Assembly: GCF_050948215.1 (NCBI RefSeq)
Contig: NW_027488580.1
Span: forward strand, 1,426,001-1,490,000
Origin: Halictus rubicundus
Taxonomy: Eukaryota > Arthropoda > Insecta > Hymenoptera > Halictidae
Direction: 5' to 3'
DNA: 64,000 nucleotides
Shown: positions 12,691-25,820 of the stretch, in pieces
How the letters are laid out: the number at the start of each line of letters is the position of its first letter
Position numbering within the stretch: the first letter of the stretch is position 1
Made by a program: the position numbers and the translations under genes
Notes under the pieces: model-generated
Told to the model about the DNA's origin: nothing
Database searches by the model: none
The model's input: the letters and a program-made list of their open reading frames with translations, nothing else

Positions 12691-13853
12691 GCTATCCTAT
12701 CCTCTATCCTATCCTATCCTCTATCCTATCCTATCCTCTATGCTATCCTATCCTCTATCCTATCCTATCCTCTATCCTATCCTATCTTCTATCCTATCCT
12801 ATCCTCTATCCTATCCTATCCTCTATCCTATCCTATCCTATCCTCTATCCTATCCTATCCTCTATTGTCTGCTCTATCCTATCCTATCCACTATCCTATT
12901 CTATCCTCAATGCTATCCTATTCTCTATCCTCACCTATCCTTTATACTATCCAATCCTCTATCCTATCCTATCCTGCATCGTCTCCTATCCTCTATCCTA
13001 TCCAATCCCCTATCCTATCCTCGATCCTATCCTATTCTCTATCGTCTGCTCTATCCTATCCTATCCACTATCCTATCCTCTCCTCAATGCTATCCTATTC
13101 TCTATCCTCACCTATCCTTTATACTATCCAATCCTCTATCCTATCCTATCCTCCATCGTCTCCTATCCTCTATCCTATCCAATCCCCTATCCTATCCTCT
13201 ATCCTATCCTATCCTCAATCCTATCCTATCCTCTATAATATCGTATCCTCTATCATATCCTATCCTCTTGCCTATGATATCATCTACCCTATCGTATCCT
13301 CTATCCTATCCAATCTCCTACCCTATCCTCTATCCTATCCTATCATCTATCGTCTGCTCTATCCTATCCTATCCACTATCCTATCCTATCCTCAATGCTA
13401 TCCTATTCTCTATCCTCACCTATCCTTTATACTATCCAATCCTCTATCCTAACCTATCCTCTATCCTATCCTATCCTCTTTCCTATCCTATCCTCTATCC
13501 TATCCTATACTCTATCCTAACCTACCCTCTTCCCTATCCTATTCTCTATCCTATCCTATCCTCAACGCTATCCTATCCTCATTCCTATCCTATACTCCAT
13601 TATATCCTATCCGCTATCTTATCATATCCTCTATCCTATAATATCCTCTATCCTATCCAATCCTCTATCCTATCCTCTATCCTATCCTCTATCCTATCCT
13701 ATCCTCTATCCTATCCTCTATCCTATCCTATCATCTATCCTATCCTATCCTCTATCCTATCCTATCCTCTATCCTATCCTATCCTCTAGCCTAACCTATC
13801 CTCTATCCTATCCTATCCTCTATCCTATCCTATCCTCAACGCTATCCTATCCT
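12691..13853. repeat. B-type body preceding the first complete B head
   Basis: It has ttctatgctatcc at 12689, attgtctgctc near 12863, a private ctgcatcgtctcc near 12974, ctctataatatcg, GATATC at 13276, ccaatctcctaccc at 13310 and cctcttccc near 13526, then caacgc and cattcc. ctctagcctaacc near 13784 marks the run-up to the cattac at 13854, a sign shared by every later B unit. Confidence 0.75.
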
Positions 13854-15423
13854 CATTACTATCCTATACTCCATTATATCCTATCCGCTATCGTATCATA
13901 TCCTCTATCCTATAATATCCGCTATCCTATCATATCCTCTATCCTATCCTCTATCCTATCCTCTATCCTATCCTCTATCCTATCCTCTATCCTATCCTCT
14001 ATCCTATCCTCTATCCTATCCTCTATCCTATCCTATCCTCTATCCTATCCTATCCTCTATCCTATCCTATCCTCTATCCTATCCTATCCTCTATCCTATC
14101 CTATCCTCTATCCTATCCTATCCTCTATCCTATCCTATCCTATCCTATCCTCTATCCTATCCTATCCTATCCTCTATCCTATCCTATCCTCTATCCTATC
14201 CTATCCTCTGTCCTATCCTATCCTCTATCCTATCCTATCCTCTATCCTATCCTATCCTCTATCCTATCATATCCTCTATCCTATCCTATCCTCAATCCTA
14301 TCCTATCCTCTATCCTCTCCTATTCTTTATACTAACCAATCCTCTATCCTATCCTCTATCCTATCCTATCCTCTATCCTATCCTATCCTCTATCCTATCC
14401 TAACCTGTATCCTATCCTATCCTCTATCCTATCCTATCCTCCATCCTATCCAATCTTCTATCCTATCCTATCCTCTATGCTATCCTATCCTCTATCCTAT
14501 CCTATCCTCTATCCTATCCTATCTTCTATCCTATCATATCCTCTATCCTATCCTATCCTCTATCCTATCCTATCCTATCCTCTATCCTATCCTATCCTAT
14601 CCTCTATCCTATCCTATCCTCTATTGTCTGCTCTATCCTATCCTATCCACTATCCTATTCTATCCTCAATGCTATCCTATTCTCTATCCTCACCTATCCT
14701 TTATACTATCCAATCCTCTATCCTATCCTATCCTCTATCCTATCCTATCCTCCATCGTCTCCTATCCTCTATCCTATCCAATCCCCTATCCTATCCTCGA
14801 TCCTATCCTATTCTCTATCGTCTGCTCTATCCTATCCTATCCACTATCCTATTCTATCCTCAATGCTATCCTATTCTCTATCCTCACCTATCCTTTATAC
14901 TATCCAATCCTCTATCCTATCCTATCCTCCATCGTCTCCTATCCTCTATCCTATCCAATCCCCTATCCTATCCTCGATCCTATCCTATTCTCTATCGTCT
15001 GCTCTATCCTATCCTATCCACTATCCTATCCTCTCCTCAATGCTATCCTATTCTCTATCCTCACCTATCCTCTATCCTATCCTATCCTCTATCCTATCCT
15101 ATCCTCTATCCTATCCTATCCTCAATCCTATCCTATCCTCTATCCTATCCAATCCCCTATCCTATCCTCTATCCCATCCTATCCTCAATCCTATCCTATC
15201 CTCTATCCTCTCCTATCCTTTATACTAACCAATCCTCTATCCTATCCTCTATCCTATCCTATCCTCTATCCTATCCTATCCTCTATCCTATCCTATCCTC
15301 TATCCTATCCTATCCTATCCTCTATCCTATCCTATCCTCTATCCTATCCTATCCTCTAGCCTAACCTATCCTCTATCCTATCCTATCCTCTATCCTATCC
15401 TATCCTCAACGCTATCCTATCCT
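13854..15423. repeat. Family B unit 1 (1570 bp, internally deleted)
   Basis: The head is cattac at 13854, then the fused ataatatccgctatcc join typical of B, then seven 12-mers (cctct at 13936 to 14020). The body carries ttctatcc/ctctatgc (ATG 14477), attgtctgctc, several caatgc and tatcccatcc. The GATATC part and the caacgc/ccccattcc part are missing, and the unit jumps to ctctagcctaacc near 15355. Against unit 2 about 0.9 kb is lost. Confidence 0.8.
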
Positions 15424-17891
15424 CATTACTATCCTATACTCCATTATATCCTATCCGCTATCGTATCATATCCTCTATCCTATAATATCCGCTATCCTAT
15501 CATATCCTCTATCCTATCCTCTATCCTATCCTCTATCCTATCCTCTATCCTATCCTCTATCCTATCCTATCCTCTATCCTATCCTATCCTCTATCCTATC
15601 CTATCCTCTATCCTATCCTATCCTCTATCCTATCCTATCCTCTATCCTATCCTATCCTCTATCCTATCCTATCCTCTATCCTATCCTATCCTATCCTATC
15701 CTCTATCCTATCCTATCCTATCCTCTATCCTATCCTATCCTCTATCCTATCCTATCCTCTGTCCTATCCTATCCTCTATCCTATCCTATCCTCTATCCTA
15801 TCCTATCCTCTATCCTATCATATCCTCTATCCTATCCTATCCTCAATCCTATCCTATCCTCTATCCTCTCCTATTCTTTATACTAACCAATCCTCTATCC
15901 TATCCTCTATCCTATCCTATCCTCTATCCTATCCTATCCTCTATCCTATCCTAACCTGTATCCTATCCTATCCTCTATCCTATCCTATCCTCCATCCTAT
16001 CCAATCTTCTATCCTATCCTATCCTCTATGCTATCCTATCCTCTATCGTATCCTATCCTCTATCCTATCCTATCTTCTATCCTATCATATCCTCTATCCT
16101 ATCCTATCCTCTATCCTATCCTATCCTATCCTCTATCCTATCCTATCCTATCCTCTATCCTATCCTATCCTCTATTGTCTGCTCTATCCTATCCTATCCA
16201 CTATCCTATTCTATCCTCAATGCTATCCTATTCTCTATCCTCACCTATCCTTTATACTATCCAATCCTCTATCCTATCCTATCCTCTATCCTATCCTATC
16301 CTCCATCGTCTCCTATCCTCTATCCTATCCAATCCCCTATCCTATCCTCGATCCTATCCTATTCTCTATCGTCTGCTCTATCCTATCCTATCCACTATCC
16401 TATTCTATCCTCAATGCTATCCTATTCTCTATCCTCACCTATCCTTTATACTATCCAATCCTCTATCCTATCCTATCCTCCATCGTCTCCTATCCTCTAT
16501 CCTATCCAATCCCCTATCCTATCCTCGATCCTATCCTATTCTCTATCGTTTGCTCTATCCTATCCTATCCACTATCCTATCCTCTCCTCAATGCTATCCT
16601 ATTCTCTATCCTCACCTATCCTCTATCCTATCCTATCCTCTATCCTATCCTATCCTCTATCCTATCCTATCCTCAATCCTATCCTATCCTCTATCCTATC
16701 CAATCCCCTATCCTATCCTCTATCCCATCCTATCCTCAATCCTATCCTATCCTCTATCCTCTCCTATCCTTTATACTAACCAATCCTCTATCCTATCCTC
16801 TATCCTATCCTATCCTCTATCCTATCCTATCCTCTATCCTATCCTATCCTCTATCCTATCCTATCCTCTATCCTATCCTATCCTCTATCCTATCCTATCC
16901 TATCCTCTATCCTATCCTATCCTCTATCCTATCCTATCCTCTATCCTATACTATCCACTATCCTATCCTATCCTATCCTCTATCCTATCCTATCCTCTAT
17001 CCTATCCTATCCTCTATCCTATCCTATCCTCTATCCTATCCAATCCCCTATCCTATCCTCGATCCTATCCTATTCTCTATCGTCTGCTCTATCCTATCCT
17101 ATCCACTATCCTATCCTCTCCTCAATGCTATCCTATTCTCTATCCTCACCTATCCTTTATACTATCCAATCCTCTATCCTATCCTATCCTCCATCGTCTC
17201 CTATCCTCTATCCTATCCAATCCCCTATCCTATCCTCTATCCTATCCTATCCTCAATCCTATCCTATCCTCTATAATATCGTATCCTCTATCATATCCTA
17301 TCCTCTTGCCTATGATATCATCTACCCTATCGTATCCTCTATCCTATCCAATCTCCTACCCTATCCTCTATCCTATCCTATCATCTATCGTCTGCTCTAT
17401 CCTATCCTATCCACTATCCTATCCTATCCTCAATGCTATCCTATTCTCTATCCTCACCTATCCTTTATACTATCCAATCCTCTATCCTAACCTATCCTCT
17501 ATCCTATCCTATCCTCTTTCCTATCCTATCCTCTATCCTATCCTATCCTCTATCCTAACCTACCCTCTATCCTATCCTATCCTCTATCCTATCCTATCCT
17601 CAACGCTATCCTATCCCCATTCCTATCCTATACTCCATTATATCCTATCCGCTATCTTATCATATCCTCTATCCTATAATATCCTCTATCCTATCCAATC
17701 CTCTATCCTATCCTCTATCCTATCCTCTATCCTATCCTATCCTCTATCCTATCCTCTATCCTATCCTATCATCTATCCTATCCTATCCTCTATCCTATCC
17801 TATCCTCTATCCTATCCTATCCTCTAGCCTAACCTATCCTCTATCCTATCCTATCCTCTATCCTATCTTATCCTCAACGCTATCCTATCCT
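15424..17891. repeat. Family B unit 2 (2468 bp, longest)
   Basis: It holds all B landmarks: cattac, four 12-mers (15506-15554), ATG 16028, attgtctgctc, tatcccatcc, a private cgtttgctc near 16548, GATATC at 17314, ccccattcc near 17615 and ctctagcctaacc near 17822. Up to the deletion it follows unit 1 at offset 1551, which fits three fewer 12-mers and one more 17-mer. Confidence 0.85.
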
Positions 17892-20026
17892 CATTACTAT
17901 CCTATACTCCATTATATCCTATCCGCTATCGTATCATATCCTCTATCCTATAATATCCGCTATCCTATCATATCCTCTATCCTATCCTCTATCCTATCCT
18001 CTATCCTATCCTCTATCCTATCCTCTATCCTATCCTCTATCCTATCCTATCCTCTATCCTATCCTATCCTCTATCCTATCCTATCCTCTATCCTATCCTA
18101 TCCTCTATCCTATCCTATCCTCTATCCTATCCTATCTTCTATCCTATCATATCCTCTATCCTATCCTATCCTCTATCCTATCCTATCTTCTATCCTATCA
18201 TATCCTCTATCCTATCCTATCCTCTATCCTATCCTATCCTATCCTCTATCCTATCCTATCCTATCCTCTATCCTATCCTATCCTCTATTGTCTGCTCTAT
18301 CCTATCCTATCCACTATCCTATTCTATCCTCAATGCTATCCTATTCTCTATCCTCACCTATCCTTTATACTATCCAATCCTCTATCCTATCCTATCCTCT
18401 ATCCTATCCTATCCTCCATCGTCTCCTATCCTCTATCCTATCCAATCCCCTATCCTATCCTCGATCCTATCCTATTCTCTATCGTCTGCTCTATCCTATC
18501 CTATCCACTATCCTATTCTATCCTCAATGCTATCCTATTCTCTATCCTCACCTATCCTTTATACTATCCAATCCTCTATCCTATCCTATCCTCCATCGTC
18601 TCCTATCCTCTATCCTATCCAATCCCCTATCCTATCCTCGATCCTATCCTATTCTCTATCGTCTGCTCTATCCTATCCTATCCACTATCCTATCCTCTCC
18701 TCAATGCTATCCTATTCTCTATCCTCACCTATCCTCTATCCTATCCTATCCTCTATCCTATCCTATCCTCTATCCTATCCTATCCTCAATCCTATCCTAT
18801 CCTCTATCCTATCCAATCCCCTATCCTATCCTCTATCCCATCCTATCCTCAATCCTATCCTATCCTCTATCCTCTCCTATCCTTTATACTAACCAATCCT
18901 CTATCCTATCCTCTATCCTATCCTATCCTATCCTCTATCCTATCCTATCCTCTATCCTATCCTATCCTCTATCCTATCCTATCCTCTATCCTATCCTATC
19001 CTCTATCCTATCCTATCCTATCCTCTATCCTATCCTATCCTCTATCCTATCCTATCCTCTATCCTATACTATCCACTATCCTATCCTATCCTATCCTCTA
19101 TCCTATCCTATCCTCTATCCTATCCTATCCTCTATCCTATCCTATCCTCTATCCTATCCTATCCTCTATCCTATCCAATCCCCTATCCTATCCTCGATCC
19201 TATCCTATTCTCTATCGTCTGCTCTATCCTATCCTATCCACTATCCTATCCTCTCCTCAATGCTATCCTATTCTCTATCCTCACCTATCCTTTATACTAT
19301 CCAATCCTCTATCCTATCCTATCCTCCATCGTCTCCTATCCTCTATCCTATCCAATCCCCTATCCTATCCTCTATCCTATCCTATCCTCAATCCTATCCT
19401 ATCCTCTATAATATCGTATCCTCTATCATATCCTATCCTCTTGCCTATGATATCATCTACCCTATCGTATCCTCTATCCTATCCAATCTCCTACCCTATC
19501 CTCTATCCTATCCTATCATCTATCGTCTGCTCTATCCTATCCTATCCACTATCCTATCCTATCCTCAATGCTATCCTATTCTCTATCCTCACCTATCCTT
19601 TATACTATCCAATCCTCTATCCTAACCTATCCTCTATCCTATCCTATCCTCTTTCCTATCCTATCCTCTATCCTATCCTATCCTCTATCCTAACCTACCC
19701 TCTATCCTATCCTATCCTCTATCCTATCCTATCCTCAACGCTATCCTATCCCCATTCCTATCCTATACTCCATTATATCCTATCCGCTATCTTATCATAT
19801 CCTCTATCCTATAATATCCTCTATCCTATCCAATCCTCTATCCTATCCTCTATCCTATCCTCTATCCTATCCTATCCTCTATCCTATCCTCTATCCTATC
19901 CTATCATCTATCCTATCCTATCCTCTATCCTATCCTATCCTCTATCCTATCCTATCCTCTAGCCTAACCTATCCTCTATCCTATCCTATCCTCTATCCTA
20001 TCTTATCCTCAACGCTATCCTATCCT
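17892..20026. repeat. Family B unit 3 (2135 bp)
   Basis: It has five 12-mers (17974-18034). It lacks the cctctgtcc and aatcttc stretch between the 12-mers and attgtctgctc, with ttctatcctatcatatcc repeated near 18136 and 18188 instead. GATATC is at 19449. The deleted part lies between the head and 18288. Confidence 0.8.
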
Positions 20027-21305
20027 CATTACTATCCTATACTCCATTATATCCTATCCGCTATCGTATCATATCCTCTATCCTATAATATCCGCTATCC
20101 TATCATATCCTCTATCCTATCCTCTATCCTATCCTCTATCCTATCCTCTATCCTATCCTCTATCCTATCCTATCCTCTATCCTATCCTATCCTCTATCCT
20201 ATCCTATCCTCTATCCTATCCTATCCTCTATCCTATCCTATCCTCTATCCTATCCTATCCTCTATCCTATCCTATCCTCTATCCTATCCTATCCTATCCT
20301 CTATCCTATCCTATCCTATCCTCTATCCTATCCTATCCTCTATCCTATCCTATCCTCTGTCCTATCCTATCCTCTATCCTATCCTATCCTCTATCCTATC
20401 CTATCCTCTATCCTATCATATCCTCTATCCTATCCTATCCTCAATCCTATCCTATCCTCTATCCTCTCCTATTCTTTATACTAACCAATCCTCTATCCTA
20501 TCCTCTATCCTATCCTATCCTCTATCCTATCCTATCCTCTATCCTATCCTCACCTCTATCCTATCCTATCCTCTATCCTATCCTATCCTCCATCCTATCC
20601 AATCTTCTATCCTATCCTATCCTCTATGCTATCCTATCCTCTATCCTATCCTATCCTCTATCCTATCCTATCTTCTATCCTATCATATCCTCTATCCTAT
20701 CCTATCCTCTATCCTATCCTATCCTATCCTCTATCCTATCCTATCCTATCCTCTATCCTATCCTATCCTCTATTGTCTGCTCTATCCTATCCTATCCACT
20801 ATCCTATTCTATCCTCAATGCTATCCTATTCTCTATCCTCACCTATCCTTTATACTATCCAATCCTCTATCCTATCCTATCCTCTATCCTATCCTATCCT
20901 CCATCGTCTCCTATCCTCTATCCTATCCAATCCCCTATCCTATCCTCGATCCTATCCTATTCTCTATCGTCTGCTCTATCCTATCCTATCCACTATCCTA
21001 TCCTCTCCTCAATGCTATCCTATTCTCTATCCTCACCTATCCTTTATACTATCCAATCCTCTATCCTATCCTATCCTCCATCGTCTCCTATCCTCTATCC
21101 TATCCAATCCCCTATCCTATCCTCGATCCTATCCTATCCTCTATCGTCTGCTCTATCCTATCCTATCCACTATCCTATCCTATCATCTATCCTATCCTAT
21201 CCTCTATCCTATCCTATCCTCTATCCTATCCTATCCTCTAGCCTAACCTATCCTCTATCCTATCCTATCCTCTATCCTATCTTATCCTCAACGCTATCCT
21301 ATCCT
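20027..21305. repeat. Family B unit 4 (1279 bp, shortest)
   Basis: It has four 12-mers (20109-20157), ATG 20626, and a cctcacctctatcc variant near 20548 that recurs in units 6 and 7. After cgtctgctc near 21145 it passes directly through catctatcc to ctctagcctaacc near 21237, so the GATATC and ccccattcc parts are absent. It is a deletion derivative of the full unit. Confidence 0.8.
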
Positions 21306-23401
21306 CATTACTATCCTATACTCCATTATATCCTATCCGCTATCGTATCATATCCTCTATCCTATAATATCCGCTATCCTATCATATCCTCTATCCTATC
21401 CTCTATCCTATCCTCTATCCTATCCTCTATCCTATCCTCTATCCTATCCTCTATCCTATCCTATCCTCTATCCTATCCTATCCTCTATCCTATCCTATCC
21501 TCTATCCTATCCTATCCTCTATCCTATCCTATCCTCTATCCTATCCTATCTTCTATCCTATCATATCCTCTATCCTATCCTATCCTCTATCCTATCCTAT
21601 CTTCTATCCTATCATATCCTCTATCCTATCCTATCCTCTATCCTATCCTATCCTATCCTCTATCCTATCCTATCCTATCCTCTATCCTATCCTATCCTCT
21701 ATTGTCTGCTCTATCCTATCCTATCCACTATCCTATTCTATCCTCAATGCTATCCTATTCTCTATCCTCACCTATCCTTTATACTATCCAATCCTCTATC
21801 CTATCCTATCCTCTATCCTATCCTATCCTCCATCGTCTCCTATCCTCTATCCTATCCAATCCCCTATCCTATCCTCGATCCTATCCTATTCTCTATCGTC
21901 TGCTCTATCCTATCCTATCCACTATCCTATTCTATCCTCAATGCTATCCTATTCTCTATCCTCACCTATCCTTTATACTATCCAATCCTCTATCCTATCC
22001 TATCCTCCATCGTCTCCTATCCTCTATCCTATCCAATCCCCTATCCTATCCTCGATCCTATCCTATTCTCTATCGTCTGCTCTATCCTATCCTATCCACT
22101 ATCCTATCCTCTCCTCAATGCTATCCTATTCTCTATCCTCACCTATCCTCTATCCTATCCTATCCTCTATCCTATCCTATCCTCTATCCTATCCTATCCT
22201 CAATCCTATCCTATCCTCTATCCTATCCAATCCCCTATCCTATCCTCTATCCCATCCTATCCTCAATCCTATCCTATCCTCTATCCTCTCCTATCCTTTA
22301 TACTAACCAATCCTCTATCCTATCCTCTATCCTATCCTATCCTCTATCCTATCCTATCCTCTATCCTATCCTATCCTCTATCCTATCCTATCCTCTATCC
22401 TATCCTATCCTATCCTCTATCCTATCCTATCCTCTATCCTATCCTATCCTCTATCCTATACTATCCACTATCCTATCCTATCCTATCCTCTATCCTATCC
22501 TATCCTCTATCCTATCCTATCCTCTATCCTATCCTATCCTCTATCCTATCCAATCCCCTATCCTATCCTCGATCCTATCCTATTCTCTATCGTCTGCTCT
22601 ATCCTATCCTATCCACTATCCTATCCTCTCCTCAATGCTATCCTATTCTCTATCCTCACCTATCCTTTATACTATCCAATCCTCTATCCTATCCTATCCT
22701 CCATCGTCTCCTATCCTCTATCCTATCCAATCCCCTATCCTATCCTCTATCCTATCCTATCCTCAATCCTATCCTATCCTCTATAATATCGTATCCTCTA
22801 TCATATCCTATCCTCTTGCCTATGATATCATCTACCCTATCGTATCCTCTATCCTATCCAATCTCCTACCCTATCCTCTATCCTATCCTATCATCTATCG
22901 TCTGCTCTATCCTATCCTATCCACTATCCTATCCTATCCTCAATGCTATCCTATTCTCTATCCTCACCTATCCTTTATACTATCCAATCCTCTATCCTAA
23001 CCTATCCTCTATCCTATCCTATCCTCTTTCCTATCCTATCCTCTATCCTATCCTATCCTCTATCCTAACCTACCCTCTATCCTATCCTATCCTCTATCCT
23101 ATCCTATCCTCAACGCTATCCTATCCCCATTCCTATCCTATACTCCATTATATCCTATCCGCTATCTTATCATATCCTCTATCCTATAATATCCTCTATC
23201 CTATCCAATCCTCTATCCTATCCTCTATCCTATCCTCTGTCCTATCCTATCCTCTATCCTATCCTCTATCCTATCCTATCATCTATCCTATCCTATCCTC
23301 TATCCTATCCTATCCTCTATCCTATCCTATCCTCTAGCCTAACCTATCCTCTATCCTATCCTATCCTCTATCCTATCTTATCCTCAACGCTATCCTATCC
23401 T
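21306..23401. repeat. Family B unit 5 (2096 bp)
   Basis: It has five 12-mers (21388-21448). Like unit 3 it has the ttctatcctatcatatcc pair (near 21549 and 21601) in place of the aatcttc stretch. GATATC is at 22824. A private cctctgtcc near 23235 replaces cctctatcc. Units 3 and 5 share the same head deletion and so are probably sisters. Confidence 0.8.
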
Positions 23402-25820
23402 CATTACTATCCTATACTCCATTATATCCTATCCGCTATCGTATCATATCCTCTATCCTATAATATCCGCTATCCTATCATATCCTCTATCCTATCCTCT
23501 ATCCTATCCTCTATCCTATCCTCTATCCTATCCTCTATCCTATCCTCTATCCTATCCTATCCTCTATCCTATCCTATCCTCTATCCTATCCTATCCTCTA
23601 TCCTATCCTATCCTCTATCCTATCCTATCCTCTATCCTATCCTATCCTCTATCCTATCCTATCCTCTATCCTATCCTATCCTATCCTCTATCCTATCCTA
23701 TCCTATCCTCTATCCTATCCTATCCTCTATCCTATCCTATCCTCTGTCCTATCCTATCCTCTATCCTATCCTATCCTCTATCCTATCCTATCCTCTATCC
23801 TATCATATCCTCTATCCTATCCTATCCTCAATCCTATCCTATCCTCTATCCTCTCCTATTCTTTATACTAACCAATCCTCTATCCTATCCTCTATCCTAT
23901 CCTATCCTCTATCCTATCCTATCCTCTATCCTATCCTCACCTCTATCCTATCCTATCCTCTATCCTATCCTATCCTCCATCCTATCCAATCTTCTATCCT
24001 ATCCTATCCTCTATGCTATCCTATCCTCTATCCTATCCTATCCTCTATCCTATCCTATCTTCTATCCTATCATATCCTCTATCCTATCCTATCCTCTATC
24101 CTATCCTATCCTATCCTCTATCCTATCCTATCCTATCCTCTATCCTATCCTATCCTCTATTGTCTGCTCTATCCTATCCTATCCACTATCCTATTCTATC
24201 CTCAATGCTATCCTATTGTCTATCCTCACCTATCCTTTATACTATCCAATCCTCTATCCTATCCTATCCTCTATCCTATCCTATCCTCCATCGTCTCCTA
24301 TCCTCTATCCTATCCAATCCCCTATCCTATCCTCGATCCTATCCTATTCTCTATCGTCTGCTCTATCCTATCCTATCCACTATCCTATCCTCTCCTCAAT
24401 GCTATCCTATTCTCTATCCTCACCTATCCTTTATACTATCCAATCCTCTATCCTATCCTATCCTCCATCGTCTCCTATCCTCTATCCTATCCAATCCCCT
24501 ATCCTATCCTCGATCCTATCCTATCCTCTATCGTCTGCTCTATCCTATCCTATCCACTATCCTATCCTCTCCTCAATGCTATCCTATTCTCTATCCTCAC
24601 CTATCCTCTATCCTATCCTATCCTCTATCCTATCCTATCCTCTATCCTATCCTATCCTCAATCCTATCCTATCCTCTATCCTATCCAATCCCCTATCCTA
24701 TCCTCTATCCTATCCTATCCTCAATCCTATCCTATCCTCTATCCTCTCCTATCCTTTATACTAACCAATCCTCTATCCTATCCTCTATCCTATCCTATCC
24801 TCTATCCTATCCTATCCTCTATCCTAACCTATCCTCTATCCTATCCTATCCTCTATCCTATCCTATCCTCTATCCTATCCTATCCTCTATCCTATCCTAT
24901 CCTCTATCCTATCCTATCCTATCCTCTATCCTATCCTATCCTCTATCCTATCCTATCCTCTATCCTATCCAATCCCCTATCCTATCCTCGATCCTATCCT
25001 ATTCTCTATCGTCTGCTCTATCCTATCCTATCCACTATCCTATCCTCTCCTCAATGCTATCCTATTCTCTATCCTCACCTATCCTTTATACTATCCAATC
25101 CTCTATCCTATCCTATCCTCCATCGTCTCCTATCCTCTATCCTATCCAATCCCCTATCCTATCCTCTATCCTATCCTATCCTCAATCCTATCCTATCCTC
25201 TATAATATCGTATCCTCTATCATATCCTATCCTCTTGCCTATGATATCATCTACCCTATCGTATCCTCTATCCTATCCAATCTCCTACCCTATCCTCTAT
25301 CCTATCCTATCATCTATCGTCTGCTCTATCCTATCCTATCCACTATCCTATCCTATCCTCAATGCTATCCTATTCTCTATCCTCACCTATCCTTTATACT
25401 ATCCAATCCTCTATCCTAACCTATCCTCTATCCTATCCTATCCTCTTTCCTATCCTATCCTCTATCCTATCCTATCCTCTATCCTAACCTACCCTCTATC
25501 CTATCCTATCCTCTATCCTATCCTATCCTCAACGCTATCCTATCCCCATTCCTATCCTATACTCCATTATATCCTATCCGCTATCTTATCATATCCTCTA
25601 TCCTATAATATCCTCTATCCTATCCAATCCTCTATCCTATCCTCTATCCTATCCTCTATCCTATCCTATCCTCTATCCTATCCTCTATCCTATCCTATCA
25701 TCTATCCTATCCTATCCTCTATCCTATCCTATCCTCTATCCTATCCTATCCTCTAGCCTAACCTATCCTCTATCCTATCCTATCCTCTATCCTATCTTAT
25801 CCTCAACGCTATCCTATCCT
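23402..25820. repeat. Family B unit 6 (2419 bp)
   Basis: It has five 12-mers (23484-23544), ATG 24013, the cctattgtctatcc variant near 24211, GATATC at 25243 and ccccattcc near 25547. It matches unit 7 at a constant offset of 2419 over the head and much of the body, including the private attgtctatcc spelling found only in these two units. Confidence 0.85.
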
